From JAKAVN01 sp963734845 (GTDB lineage: Bacteria; Desulfobacterota; Binatia; Binatales; Binataceae): 64,000 bases of DNA. The position numbers and the translations under genes are program-made. The notes under the pieces are model-generated. The model was not told the origin of the DNA. It was given only the letters and a program-made list of their open reading frames with translations, and made no database searches. The DNA lies in assembly GCA_963734845.1 (NCBI GenBank), contig CAVTIS010000012.1:356895-420894 (forward strand), given 5' to 3'. Shown one piece after another: positions 48,060 through 56,033 of this stretch; the first letter of the stretch is position 1; each line of letters begins with the position of its first letter.

Positions 48060-48176
48060 CGCCAGTCCTCCTTCGGAGTTCGCCATCGATCCGGTTTCGC
48101 GTTACCACACTTCGCGGCGTGCCGACAAATCGATTGATTGGCCCGAAACGGATGCACCTGCGGTGCGTGTTCGCGT

Positions 48177-48692
48177 TCAGTGGCGAAGTTCCGCCTCCAC
48201 CGCGGGAGAAAGCTTGTCGGCGTGCGCGACCAGCATCGTAATCTGCCAACGCTGGATGTCTGACAGCGTCTTCGCGAATGCGGGCATCCCGGACAAGCGA
48301 ATTCCGTGTGTCGCCTTCCAGTAGGTCGCGCCCTCGGGGTCATCGTTCACCATCTCGCCGCTCTTGAAAAGCTGCGGCGGCTTGGGAAACATTCCGACGG
48401 CCGCATCCGGGTCTGCCTGCCCCGGCTGGCCGTGGCAGAACGCACAATGCTCTTTGAATTGGCGCGCGCCCGCTAGCATGTTTGCCTCATTGAACGGCAG
48501 CGGGTTCTTCTGATCAGCCGCATCGCCGATACTTGCGCGCAGCGCCATCTGGGCGAGAGTTGCTTCCAGCGGAAGGGGTTGAGCGCTGGTCTCCATCGGG
48601 ACCCCGCCCGATTTCACGAACAGGTACGCTCCCACAAAGAGCGCTGCGAACGCTGCAACGGCTCCGAAAACAAACCATACTGCACGTGACAT
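48177..48692 (-). CDS. Membrane-anchored c-type cytochrome
   Basis: 171 residues from ATG 48692 with AGGAG before it. N-terminal anchor helix (WFVFGAVAAFAALFVGAYLF), then one haem site HCAFCHGQPG and a later Met ligand candidate in RLSGMPAFAKTL. Periplasmic electron carrier; partner not evident. It is on the strand of the amidase, with the stop 117 bases upstream of that gene. Confidence 0.9.
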   Translation of the reverse strand: MSRAVWFVFGAVAAFAALFVGAYLFVKSGGVPMETSAQPLPLEATLAQMALRASIGDAADQKNPLPFNEANMLAGARQFKEHCAFCHGQPGQADPDAAVGMFPKPPQLFKSGEMVNDDPEGATYWKATHGIRLSGMPAFAKTLSDIQRWQITMLVAHADKLSPAVEAELRH

Positions 48693-49039
48693 TCGTTGCT
48701 CCTGCGGCCTTGCCAGGCGAGCGTCCATCTCATATCGCGCTCGAGAAAGCGGCGGCCTGAGGTTCGGACGATAGCAAAAAAAAAGCCGAGCGCCGTTAAT
48801 TTGACGCCGCTGTCGGCTGTGTTCGAGGGCGGAAAACGGCGCGTCACCTGACGACCCCAGTTGCGGGATTGAGGGGCGCAATGTATGCACAAGGCGGCGC
48901 TAGCGCGATCATCTGGCTGAAACGCGAGTGTAACGCAGCGGCAATGCTGGCACGGCTACGTTCATCCGTCAGCTTATTGTAAAATTATTCGATCGTTACG
49001 GTTTGCGAGATGCGCTGCAGCGAAGTCCGGGAGGAATAG
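48693..49039. other. Divergent promoter region, cytochrome c and arginine decarboxylase
   Basis: 347 bases between divergent genes. Contains a run of nine A at about 48,776-48,784 (T on the minus strand) without a clear stem beside it, and an AT-rich patch near 48,970. No gene seen. Confidence 0.4.
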
Positions 49040-49603
49040 ATGGGGCCGATCGGAGACGCGATTTTTCTCACCAAGGGTGTGGGACGGCATAGCGAGAAGC
49101 TCACCTCGTTCGAGCTTGCGCTGCGCGACGCCCGTATAGCGGAGTTCAACCTGGTGCGGGTGAGTTCGATTTTTCCTCCCGGGTGCAAAGTCATCCCGGT
49201 GCAGGAGGGACTGAAGCATCTGAAACCCGGTCAGATCGTCTATGCCGTGATGTATGACAACGCCACCAACGAGCCGCATCGGCTGGTCGCATCGTCTGTC
49301 GGTCTCGCGATCCCGGCCGACAAGGACCAGTACGGCTACCTCTCCGAGCATAAGAGCTTTGGCGAGACCGATCAGAAGGCCGGCGACTACGCCGAGGATC
49401 TCGCGGCCACGATGCTGGCCACCATCCTGGGCGTCGATTTCGATCCCAACGCCAGTTACGATGAGCGCAAAGACATCTGGAAGGTTTCCGACAAGATCGT
49501 TACGACGCGCAACGTCACGCAGTCGGCGATCGGCGATCGGGAGGGACTATGGACCTCGGTCGTGGCCGCCGCCGTATTCGTCAACCTGCCCAAGGTCAAG
49601 TAA
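49040..49603 (+). CDS. pdaD: Pyruvoyl-dependent arginine decarboxylase
   Basis: 187 residues. Converts arginine to agmatine for polyamine synthesis. The self-cleavage site VRVSSIFPPGC is present; cleavage between Ser42 and Ser43 would make the beta chain and a pyruvoyl-capped alpha chain. FLTKGVGRH at the start and AVMYDNATNEPHR fit the family. Typical of archaea, chlamydiae and a scatter of bacteria, in place of PLP-dependent SpeA. The stop overlaps the convergent gene by eight bases. Confidence 0.93.
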   Translation: MGPIGDAIFLTKGVGRHSEKLTSFELALRDARIAEFNLVRVSSIFPPGCKVIPVQEGLKHLKPGQIVYAVMYDNATNEPHRLVASSVGLAIPADKDQYGYLSEHKSFGETDQKAGDYAEDLAATMLATILGVDFDPNASYDERKDIWKVSDKIVTTRNVTQSAIGDREGLWTSVVAAAVFVNLPKVK

Positions 49604-50882
49604 GACCAGCGACGGAGTCTTGCCGGGCGGGTCCCTTTGCCGGTGATGAAGGCCTCGTCCTGGTCAGAGCCACAATCGCCGCCAATACGGCCAGAGAGCC
49701 AAAGTACTCGGCGCCGTAGTACAAGAGCGGCTCGAACAGCCGAGTGCTGACATTCAATATCAGAGCGCCGGCTAGCACGAGCCGCGCGATTTTTGCGCTG
49801 GCAGGGGTCTCCTCGGCATCCGACCAGGCGATGAACGTCAGCGCCATGTATGGCACCACCAGCGCCATGTAGTATTCCAGCCAGGAAACCGGCGAGAACG
49901 CAGCCATCGTGCAGAACAGCGCTGCCAGCGACAGCCGGGTGTCGCGTCCGCTCGCATTGCGGAGCAATATCCAGACGACTACGCATATCGAGAGGATAAG
50001 CTGGAAAACGAATCCTGCGATCGCCGCAACGCCCCGGTCGCACAAACCGCGCCCATCCTTGGTTGTGAATAGGCGCACCGCGATCGCGGCAGCCGACTGA
50101 TTATACTTGTTATACAGATCGTGCGAGAGATGAGGGACGCGGGTCGTCAAGCTTGTTATGTACTCCGTCGTCTCATGGAAAGCATATCCAGTACCCACGA
50201 ATACGGACGGCAGCCACGCAAGCATTATCACAAAAAACAACAGAGAGATTACGAATGGAGCACGCCCACGGAGCAGTGAATAAAAAACCGCCGGCAAGCC
50301 AATCGGCTTAATCAGAATGGATGCGGCTAGAAGCGCGCCGCCCGTTTTAGATCGTGATTCATTCGCAAACGCTAATCCCCACACTATCATCGCCATCAGG
50401 AGCAGGTTGATTTGCCCGTGATCGAAATTAGGTTCGATGAATCGGACGCAAAGCAGCACCGGAACGAAAATCAATTCCCCGCCAAGCTCAAACCCGCGTC
50501 CGAAGAGCAGCCGGCCCGACCCCAGGATCATCGCCGGCAACGCCACTGCGAAGCTGATCAGGAACCACAGAAGGCGCGCCATACGGAGCGGAAGGAAACC
50601 GAGCGAAATAAAGGCCACGGCGTAAACGGGAGCGTATTGAAAGGGACTCGGATCGTGAAAGTTGTAGATCGGTGCGCCTTGAGCGGCATGTATACCGGCA
50701 TCCCGGTAGATAACGAGATCGCTCTGCGAGCGCAGCGCCGCCGAAATCGCCAGACCACCGAGATACAGGACGATCAATATCCAGGCCGCGATGCGCGATT
50801 GATTGCTGGAGAGCGGCAGCTTGTATCGCGTGAAGCGAGGAGGCGGGCGGTAGATGCGATCGTTTTGATCGGGCCTGACCAT
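49596..50882 (-). CDS. GT87 (DUF2029) polyprenol-linked mannosyltransferase-like membrane protein
   Basis: 428 residues, about ten membrane helices. The N-terminal loop VIYRDAGIHAAQGAPIYNFH carries the GT-C-type Asp, followed by FQYAPVYAV; LKIKP-like SILIKPIGLP is also present. Such enzymes add mannose or another sugar from a polyprenyl phosphate donor outside the membrane. Substrate unknown. Confidence 0.82.
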   Translation of the reverse strand: MVRPDQNDRIYRPPPRFTRYKLPLSSNQSRIAAWILIVLYLGGLAISAALRSQSDLVIYRDAGIHAAQGAPIYNFHDPSPFQYAPVYAVAFISLGFLPLRMARLLWFLISFAVALPAMILGSGRLLFGRGFELGGELIFVPVLLCVRFIEPNFDHGQINLLLMAMIVWGLAFANESRSKTGGALLAASILIKPIGLPAVFYSLLRGRAPFVISLLFFVIMLAWLPSVFVGTGYAFHETTEYITSLTTRVPHLSHDLYNKYNQSAAAIAVRLFTTKDGRGLCDRGVAAIAGFVFQLILSICVVVWILLRNASGRDTRLSLAALFCTMAAFSPVSWLEYYMALVVPYMALTFIAWSDAEETPASAKIARLVLAGALILNVSTRLFEPLLYYGAEYFGSLAVLAAIVALTRTRPSSPAKGPARQDSVAGLT

Positions 50883-51173
50883 TTTACCGCTGCGGTGCCG
50901 TGAGACCTCTGGAGTGACTGCGACGCCCTGCAGGCGCCTCCTTCTTCTGCTGCGCCACGTTGCCCGGAGGCGGCGCGCCCGTCAAGCCTGAATGCGCGCT
51001 GTCCAGCACGGACCGAGCTTTTGCAAAGATCCGCGGTGTGGACAATACTGCCGCTTATTCGGGGCCCGAAAGCCGCCGAACTTGAAGCAGCGGATTCGGC
51101 ATGTCCCAGCGTTGTCGAGCCGCCAGGCTCAAACTCTCGGTTGCGAGGCCGGGAAAAGCGACCTGGAAGATAG

Positions 51174-52282
51174 ATGCCAGTGACCAGGAAGACGCTTTGT
51201 ATCTGCGTTGCCTTGCTCATGGGCTTTCGGGCTCGTTCTGATCATGTGGGCCACCAGCGCGTCGGCCAAGTGGTAGGTGGTCGTCGGCACGCTACCCAAC
51301 AACGTCGAAGTCGTCGACACCACCACCGACAAGGTGGTCAAGACCATCGGACTGGAGGGGCAGGGGCCGGTGCTCGCGATCGCCACCAACCCGAACGCTC
51401 CTCGCTACGCCTATGCAACGACCAATCTTGGCCAGGCTGTCGCCGTCGTCGATCTGGAGCAGGCAAGCAGGTCGCGACCTACAAGCTCTCGAGTGATACT
51501 GAGATCGTGCGGGTCGAGGCGACCAACCTGAACCCCAAGGGCGACCGGCTCTACGTTTACGAGCTACCGTTGAAACAGAGCCTCGGCCGCTATGAGCACG
51601 AGGCGCCACGGTTTCGTGTGTTCGACACCACCAACAAGGTGGTGAAGACATTACCCGCGCCGGAACAGACCATGTCGTTCGCGTTCTCGCCCGACGGCAC
51701 GCGAATCTACGCCTTCTGCATCGGCCAGGACATCATTGTGCTTGATTCCGAAGACGGCCACCGGCTGGGCTCGATTCCGCTCGCCCATCCAAACATCACG
51801 GGGATTCGCGCGACCTATGGTTTGCCGGTGCTGGCGAACTACCAGGAGCAGAACTACCTGCTCACCTTCGCGATAATCGTCGAGGACTCGATAACCGACA
51901 CCGACACTCTGTCGATTGGGTGATCGACCTCAAACAGAAGAATCCGACCCTCCAGATAGTTGAGCTGGAGCCGTTCGTGGAGGACTGGTACTCGGTCGAA
52001 GGGATCGGCACCGGGCCAGATCTGCATAAAGCTTTTTTCGTGTGGAACGACCTCTGGAAGGTCGATTACAAAACCAGGAAAAGAGAAGCGCAGGTGTCGC
52101 TGGCGAATAGTCAGGCGGTCCCGCTGATTCATCCCGACGGCAAGAAGCTCTACTGCGGGGGTCAGTGGCACTCGCTCAACGTGTACGACGTCGATACGCT
52201 CAAGCACATCACTGACGTAGAGCTTGGGCATTCGATGGCCGCGTCGGGGATGCGCTTCATCAAGAGCGACAAGGATCTGTAG
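51174..52282 (+). pseudogene. YVTN/amine-dehydrogenase-type beta-propeller protein, multiply frameshifted
   Basis: Signal-peptide-like start (VTRKTLCICVALLMGF), then the frame breaks; a stop precedes VVVGTLPNNVEVVDTTTDKV. The propeller reads on through NLGQAVAVVDLE, shifts frame near 51460 to AGKQVATYKLSSDT, continues through FAFSPDGTRIYAFCIGQD, and shifts again near 51905 to WVIDLKQKNPTLQIVELE and PDGKKLYCGGQWH. At least three lesions. Intact relatives are secreted propellers such as quinohaemoprotein amine dehydrogenase beta subunits. Confidence 0.8.
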
Positions 52283-52319
52283 CCTTCGCGACCGGCTGAC
52301 CGGTGGCGGCAGAGCCGTC

Positions 52320-52463
52320 TCACGAGGGCCACGGAATTTCTTCCTGGGCGGGCGATGTGACCGGCGCGCCGACAGGCGCAGTGGCGCGAGAGTCGCCGAT
52401 GGCCATAAGGTGGAAGGCCAACCCGATGACGATAGCGAAGATTACTATGATAACGGTTCTCAT
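52320..52463 (-). CDS. Very small single-helix protein, unknown
   Basis: 47 residues from ATG 52463. One hydrophobic helix (VIIVIFAIVIGLAFHLM) and a Pro/Ala tail. No clear ribosome site. Could be real as part of a set of small membrane genes here, but support is weak. Confidence 0.3.
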   Translation of the reverse strand: MRTVIIVIFAIVIGLAFHLMAIGDSRATAPVGAPVTSPAQEEIPWPS

Positions 52464-52565
52464 GGTCTTTAATACCCAGTAATTATTTGGATTTTGTCTT
52501 GAGTGCAGCCTGTGCGTGCGGGTCAAGCTTTAGGAACCCCTCACATGGCAGACTCGCTGGCACGG

Positions 52566-52796
52566 CTATGTCGCGCGTCGTGAATAAGCTCCGGCGCCAA
52601 TAAGAACCAGACCAAGCACGAGTCCAATTGCGCTGAGCGCCATCGGCACCGTATGGGTGGATTGCTCCGTGCTCTGGATCTTGAGGTCCCCGAGGCTGAC
52701 GACATCCTTGGTCTGAGAGGTCATAAATACGGGAATGGCCAGTCCCAGTAGTCCAAAAAGGGCGAGCACCGCGCCGAGCCAGGTAATGGATTTCAT
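52566..52796 (-). CDS. Small two-helix membrane protein, unknown
   Basis: 76 residues; ATG at 52796 follows GAGGAAAC. Helices at about 5-25 and 51-69 flank a polar loop (TKDVVSLGDLKIQSTEQSTH). Resembles short uncharacterised DUF3185-like proteins, not firmly. Confidence 0.55.
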   Translation of the reverse strand: MKSITWLGAVLALFGLLGLAIPVFMTSQTKDVVSLGDLKIQSTEQSTHTVPMALSAIGLVLGLVLIGAGAYSRRAT

Positions 52797-52840
52797 TTGT
52801 TTCCTCAACAGATGCGCTTGCGCGGTTTGCCGGCAGCATC

Positions 52841-53194
52841 TTAACGATTCTTCCCAGAAACCCAGGCAAGATGGCCCATCGCCTGCTGGTCGAATCCGGC
52901 TTTCGATTCGGCAATCGTCCATGCAATTCCTCGCACGGCACAACAGGCCATCGCGCACACCACGAACGACGCCGCCAAGGTCAACGCCAGGCCGTCAAGG
53001 CTATAAAGTTCCTGATATCTGCCGTATATCGCGCGCAGTTGCGGATTATCCTCGACAATTCGATAGCTAATCGGGTTCATCGTATGCGCAACGAAAATCG
53101 CAAATAGAGAGCAGGCCTCGCCTGCGACGTATCCGACGAGCAAACTCAACCTTCCAATTCTCTTTGGCGGATTCAGTAGGTCCTGCCATTTCAT
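52841..53194 (-). CDS. Small membrane protein, unknown
   Basis: 117 residues from ATG 53194 (AAAGGACG about ten bases before). Two hydrophobic segments near 15-40 and 74-96, separated by a soluble loop. No family recognised. Same strand as its two neighbours. Confidence 0.55.
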   Translation of the reverse strand: MKWQDLLNPPKRIGRLSLLVGYVAGEACSLFAIFVAHTMNPISYRIVEDNPQLRAIYGRYQELYSLDGLALTLAASFVVCAMACCAVRGIAWTIAESKAGFDQQAMGHLAWVSGKNR

Positions 53195-53235
53195 CTGCTG
53201 GCGTCCTTTCGCAACTCGTTCCGGTGTTAGACTAA

Positions 53236-53265
53236 AGCCGCACCGTCGTGATGACCGGTGCGGCT
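53236..53265 (-). terminator. Terminator after the Q-rich protein gene
   Basis: Perfect 10-bp stem AGCCGCACCG with its complement around a ten-base loop; on the minus strand it is followed by TTTAG. It lies 65 bases after the Q-rich gene stop. Confidence 0.7.
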
Positions 53266-53329
53266 CTTCGCGTTTCACTTTAGTGTTCCGCAGTGCGCTC
53301 GGCGCGATACGCATCACGCCATCGCGGCG

Positions 53330-54556
53330 TTAGCGCTCGTTGGCGCGCGCTACCTGCGCGGGCTGAGCCTTCTGACGGCTTGCCTGACGATGCGCGGGCC
53401 GAGCCTGTTGCCGGCTTGCCTGAGGCTGCGGCCGACTCTGCTGCCTGTTTGCCTGCGGCTGCTGAGGCCGAGCCTGCTGATGGTTCGCCTGCTGCTGACG
53501 CTGGTTCTGCTGCCGCGCGTTCTGTTGCTGCTGCGCGTTGGCCTGATGCTGATTGGTCACGCGCTGTTGATTCTGCTGATTCTGTTGACGATTCGCCTGC
53601 TGCTGACGCTGGTTCTGCTGCCGCGCGTTCTGTTGCTGTTGCGCATTGGCCTGATGCTGATTGGTCATGCGCTGTTGATTCTGCTGATGCTGCTGGCGGT
53701 TCGCCTGCTGCTGACGCTGGTTCTGCTGCCGCGCGTTCTGTTGCTGCTGCGCGTTGGCCTGATGCTGATTGGTCATGCGCTGTTGATTCTGCAGATTCTG
53801 CTGACGGTTCATCTGGCGCTGCTGCTGTTGCAGGTTTGCCTGGCGCTGGTTGAGCAGTTGCTGCTGCTGGTTCTGCTGTAGCTGCTGTTGATTCAGCGCA
53901 ACCATCGCATGTTGTTGGCGATAGGCCTGCTGTACTGACGGGGTTGACCAGTTTTGATTCTGGCTGAGCCACATCGGATGATTGGTCGTCACCCAACCCG
54001 GATTCTGGTTGTACCACCATTCGCCGTAATGCCACCGACGCTGCTGGTCGTAGGCGCCATCCTGAATGAGCCATCTGGAGTCGAGCGAGGACCAGTCCTG
54101 GTGATTGTCGTAAAACCAACTGGGATCGTTTTGATGCCACCAATAGGCATCGCGCCACTGACGCTGATTGTCGTAGTAACCCCATCGGGTTTGGGCCGGA
54201 CCAGTGGCCCAGTTTGCGTTGTTAAGCGCCTCCCATACGTATGGATGGGAGTCGAGGTAGTCCTCCAAGGCGGGGTTGTCCGAGCGCCAGGCGGCATTGT
54301 AGAGCAGCCCCGGATTGCGTGAGAGCGCCCGCGCGATATCCGGATGGTACGCCAGGAAGTATTGAAAGCTCTGATCGCCCTGGTACTGCGGGACATCGTT
54401 GAACCACGGATAGTTATTCGAAAAGCCGTATGCCTGGGGCCGTCCGAACTCAATCCTGACCTGAACTTGCGCCGAAGCCGGACCCGCGATCGCAAGACCG
54501 AATAGGATCGCGCCCATCCACTTGAGCCGCAATGGTAGAGAACGAGAGTGTCCCAT
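53330..54556 (-). CDS. Secreted Gln/Asn-rich repeat protein
   Basis: 408 residues; ATG at 54556 is five bases after GGAGG. Signal peptide to about residue 29 (LFGLAIAGPASA). Residues 60-115 hold a globular part with YFLAYHPDIARALSRNPGLL. Residues 127-197 hold two Trp/Tyr-rich repeats about 42 residues apart (WRDAYWWHQNDPSWFYDNH and WHYGEWWYNQNPGWVTTNH). Residues 222-408 are Q, N, R and A almost exclusively, including three copies of a 36-residue unit that begin RMTNQHQANA or RVTNQHQANA at 260, 296 and 332. The tail is Arg/Pro/Gln. Function unknown; a cell-surface or aggregation role is possible. Confidence 0.85.
   Translation of the reverse strand: MGHSRSLPLRLKWMGAILFGLAIAGPASAQVQVRIEFGRPQAYGFSNNYPWFNDVPQYQGDQSFQYFLAYHPDIARALSRNPGLLYNAAWRSDNPALEDYLDSHPYVWEALNNANWATGPAQTRWGYYDNQRQWRDAYWWHQNDPSWFYDNHQDWSSLDSRWLIQDGAYDQQRRWHYGEWWYNQNPGWVTTNHPMWLSQNQNWSTPSVQQAYRQQHAMVALNQQQLQQNQQQQLLNQRQANLQQQQRQMNRQQNLQNQQRMTNQHQANAQQQQNARQQNQRQQQANRQQHQQNQQRMTNQHQANAQQQQNARQQNQRQQQANRQQNQQNQQRVTNQHQANAQQQQNARQQNQRQQQANHQQARPQQPQANRQQSRPQPQASRQQARPAHRQASRQKAQPAQVARANER
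53456..53779 (-). repeat. 108-bp tandem repeat, three copies, in the Q-rich gene
   Basis: Coding repeat of 36 codons, copies nearly identical in DNA. Copy number is likely to vary and is hard to assemble. Confidence 0.85.
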
Positions 54557-54862
54557 CGGGACCTCCGCATGCCTTAATACTTGTGGAAAATGTTGATGGT
54601 CTAGCGGAACGTGGTCAAAGGCGAGCGGAAGGCCACCGTCGGGCTGGATCAGACTGGGACTCGATTCCTATGTCGATCCCGGCTTACTCAGATTACATCG
54701 AGCGTCAGGTGGAAACCATTACGAGACGCCTACGTTGGTTCTGAAGAGAACGGGAAGCATCGTTCGGCAAAATTGTTCGATAGCTAATATCAAGTTCGTC
54801 ATCCTTCTTTTGCTATTGTGAGACAGCAGCTTGCGACACAAAAATAGAAGGAGGATCGCTCG

Positions 54863-55039
54863 ATGGACAAGAACGTCAAAGATGCCGGTCGCGTAAGCGA
54901 AGCCGAAAATCGTAGCAAAGCCGATGAACGAGGCGCGCCGCTCGCCGGCAAAGGCGAGCAGCCGGCTCAGGAAATCGCAGACGATGAAGTCGAAATCGCG
55001 AAGACGGGCACAAGCCCGGAAAGGACAGCCGGCCGGTAA
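54863..55039 (+). CDS. Small charged protein, unknown
   Basis: 58 residues with a strong AAGGAGG site ten bases... about seven bases before the ATG. Highly hydrophilic: starts MDKNVKDAGRVSEAENRSKA and is rich in Glu, Asp, Lys and Ala, without Cys or hydrophobic core. Probably disordered. Divergent from the Q-rich gene. Confidence 0.55.
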   Translation: MDKNVKDAGRVSEAENRSKADERGAPLAGKGEQPAQEIADDEVEIAKTGTSPERTAGR

Positions 55040-55062
55040 CAGGCAACCAAGCTATCTCTCAG

Positions 55063-55078
55063 GCCAAGGCGTCTTGGC
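55063..55078. terminator. Short hairpin between small gene and convergent GST
   Basis: GCCAAG-GCGT-CTTGGC, six-base stem, with TTAACG after it. Weak. Confidence 0.4.
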
Positions 55079-55111
55079 TTAACGTCCGGACCTTGTTCCA
55101 GCGACCCGCGG

Positions 55112-55879
55112 CTACAGTTCCATCGGATCGCGGAAGTGCGCGCGGAAAATCCGCGAGCGATGTTCCAGCAACAACGGGTCTAGCGCTGATTTAATCGCCG
55201 GATCGGCCGCAACGAAGGCCGGGCGCCAGGCTTCGGGCATCGGACACTGTTCCTTCGGCAAGGGATCCAGCAAATTTGCGAAGGCGGTCCAGTAGATATC
55301 TAGTGCGCTCAGGCCGTCGCCGACGAAAAATTGCGCGCCACGCGCGTATTGCGATTGGAGTTGCCCGCCCAGCGCTTTCAGCGATTCGGCGATGCGCTCG
55401 CCGGCAACCTTCAGGTCGCCTTCGTTATAGCCATATTTGCTACCCATGCGGCTTATGTTCGGAGGCGGGTTGCCGGATGCATAAGCCGGTGCAAAGAGCT
55501 GCAGACGACGGTTCCATCCGATTCCCAGCTCGCCGCAGATTTCGTGTGCCAGGCCGATCATAAGTGCGCGCTGCTTTGCGTCAGCCGGAATCAGCGACGG
55601 CTTCGGCGCCAGCCTTTCGGCCAAATAGAGGATATCGATCCAGCGATTGATCGGCTTTTCCCCAGCCCAGGCGACAATTGGGGCACTGGCTTCGCCGCCC
55701 CAGGCCGCGATGTCGGCGTTGGCTTCCCCCGGCAGCCACGGAGCGGCGACATACTCGAGCCCTTTGATTTCGAAGATAGTCTTGGCACTCTGTCCCCACG
55801 GACTGGGCAGTCCCTTGACCAGCACCATGCGCAAACCCGGATGGTCGGCGATTTCCTTGAAGCTGCGATACTGTAGCAC
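55112..55879 (-). CDS. Glutathione S-transferase-like protein
   Basis: 255 residues. N-terminal thioredoxin-like domain: VKGLPSPWGQSAKTIFEIKG replaces the usual catalytic Cys/Ser loop with SPWGQSA, then ASAPIVAWAGEKPIN. C-terminal helical domain includes FFVGDGLSALDIYWTAFANL, the conserved GST motif II. Substrate unknown; unlike the GST at 24643. Confidence 0.85.
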   Translation of the reverse strand: MLQYRSFKEIADHPGLRMVLVKGLPSPWGQSAKTIFEIKGLEYVAAPWLPGEANADIAAWGGEASAPIVAWAGEKPINRWIDILYLAERLAPKPSLIPADAKQRALMIGLAHEICGELGIGWNRRLQLFAPAYASGNPPPNISRMGSKYGYNEGDLKVAGERIAESLKALGGQLQSQYARGAQFFVGDGLSALDIYWTAFANLLDPLPKEQCPMPEAWRPAFVAADPAIKSALDPLLLEHRSRIFRAHFRDPMEL

Positions 55880-56033
55880 GGCGTCACTTCTCCGTTTTTT
55901 GAAACTGTTTTAGCGAGTGAGGATCTTCCGCGCCATTTCTTCCACCGCGCCCGCGGCCTTGTCGTCCCGCAGCACCAAAGACCGTGCCCGCTCTGTTGTA
56001 CGTGGTAGCCGCGCGCGTGGGCGGGCGTTGCAC

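Noticed and set aside
48700..48800. Poly-A/T tract as a terminator for a minus-strand gene
   Set aside because: No stem pairs next to the tract, and it lies upstream of, not after, the cytochrome gene.
53456..53779. Regular direct repeats considered as a CRISPR array
   Set aside because: The 108-bp unit is continuous coding sequence without distinct spacers.
53258..53881. Leu-rich plus-strand frame resembling a membrane protein
   Set aside because: It is the reverse shadow of the Q-rich repeat (CAG read as CTG) and has no ribosome site.
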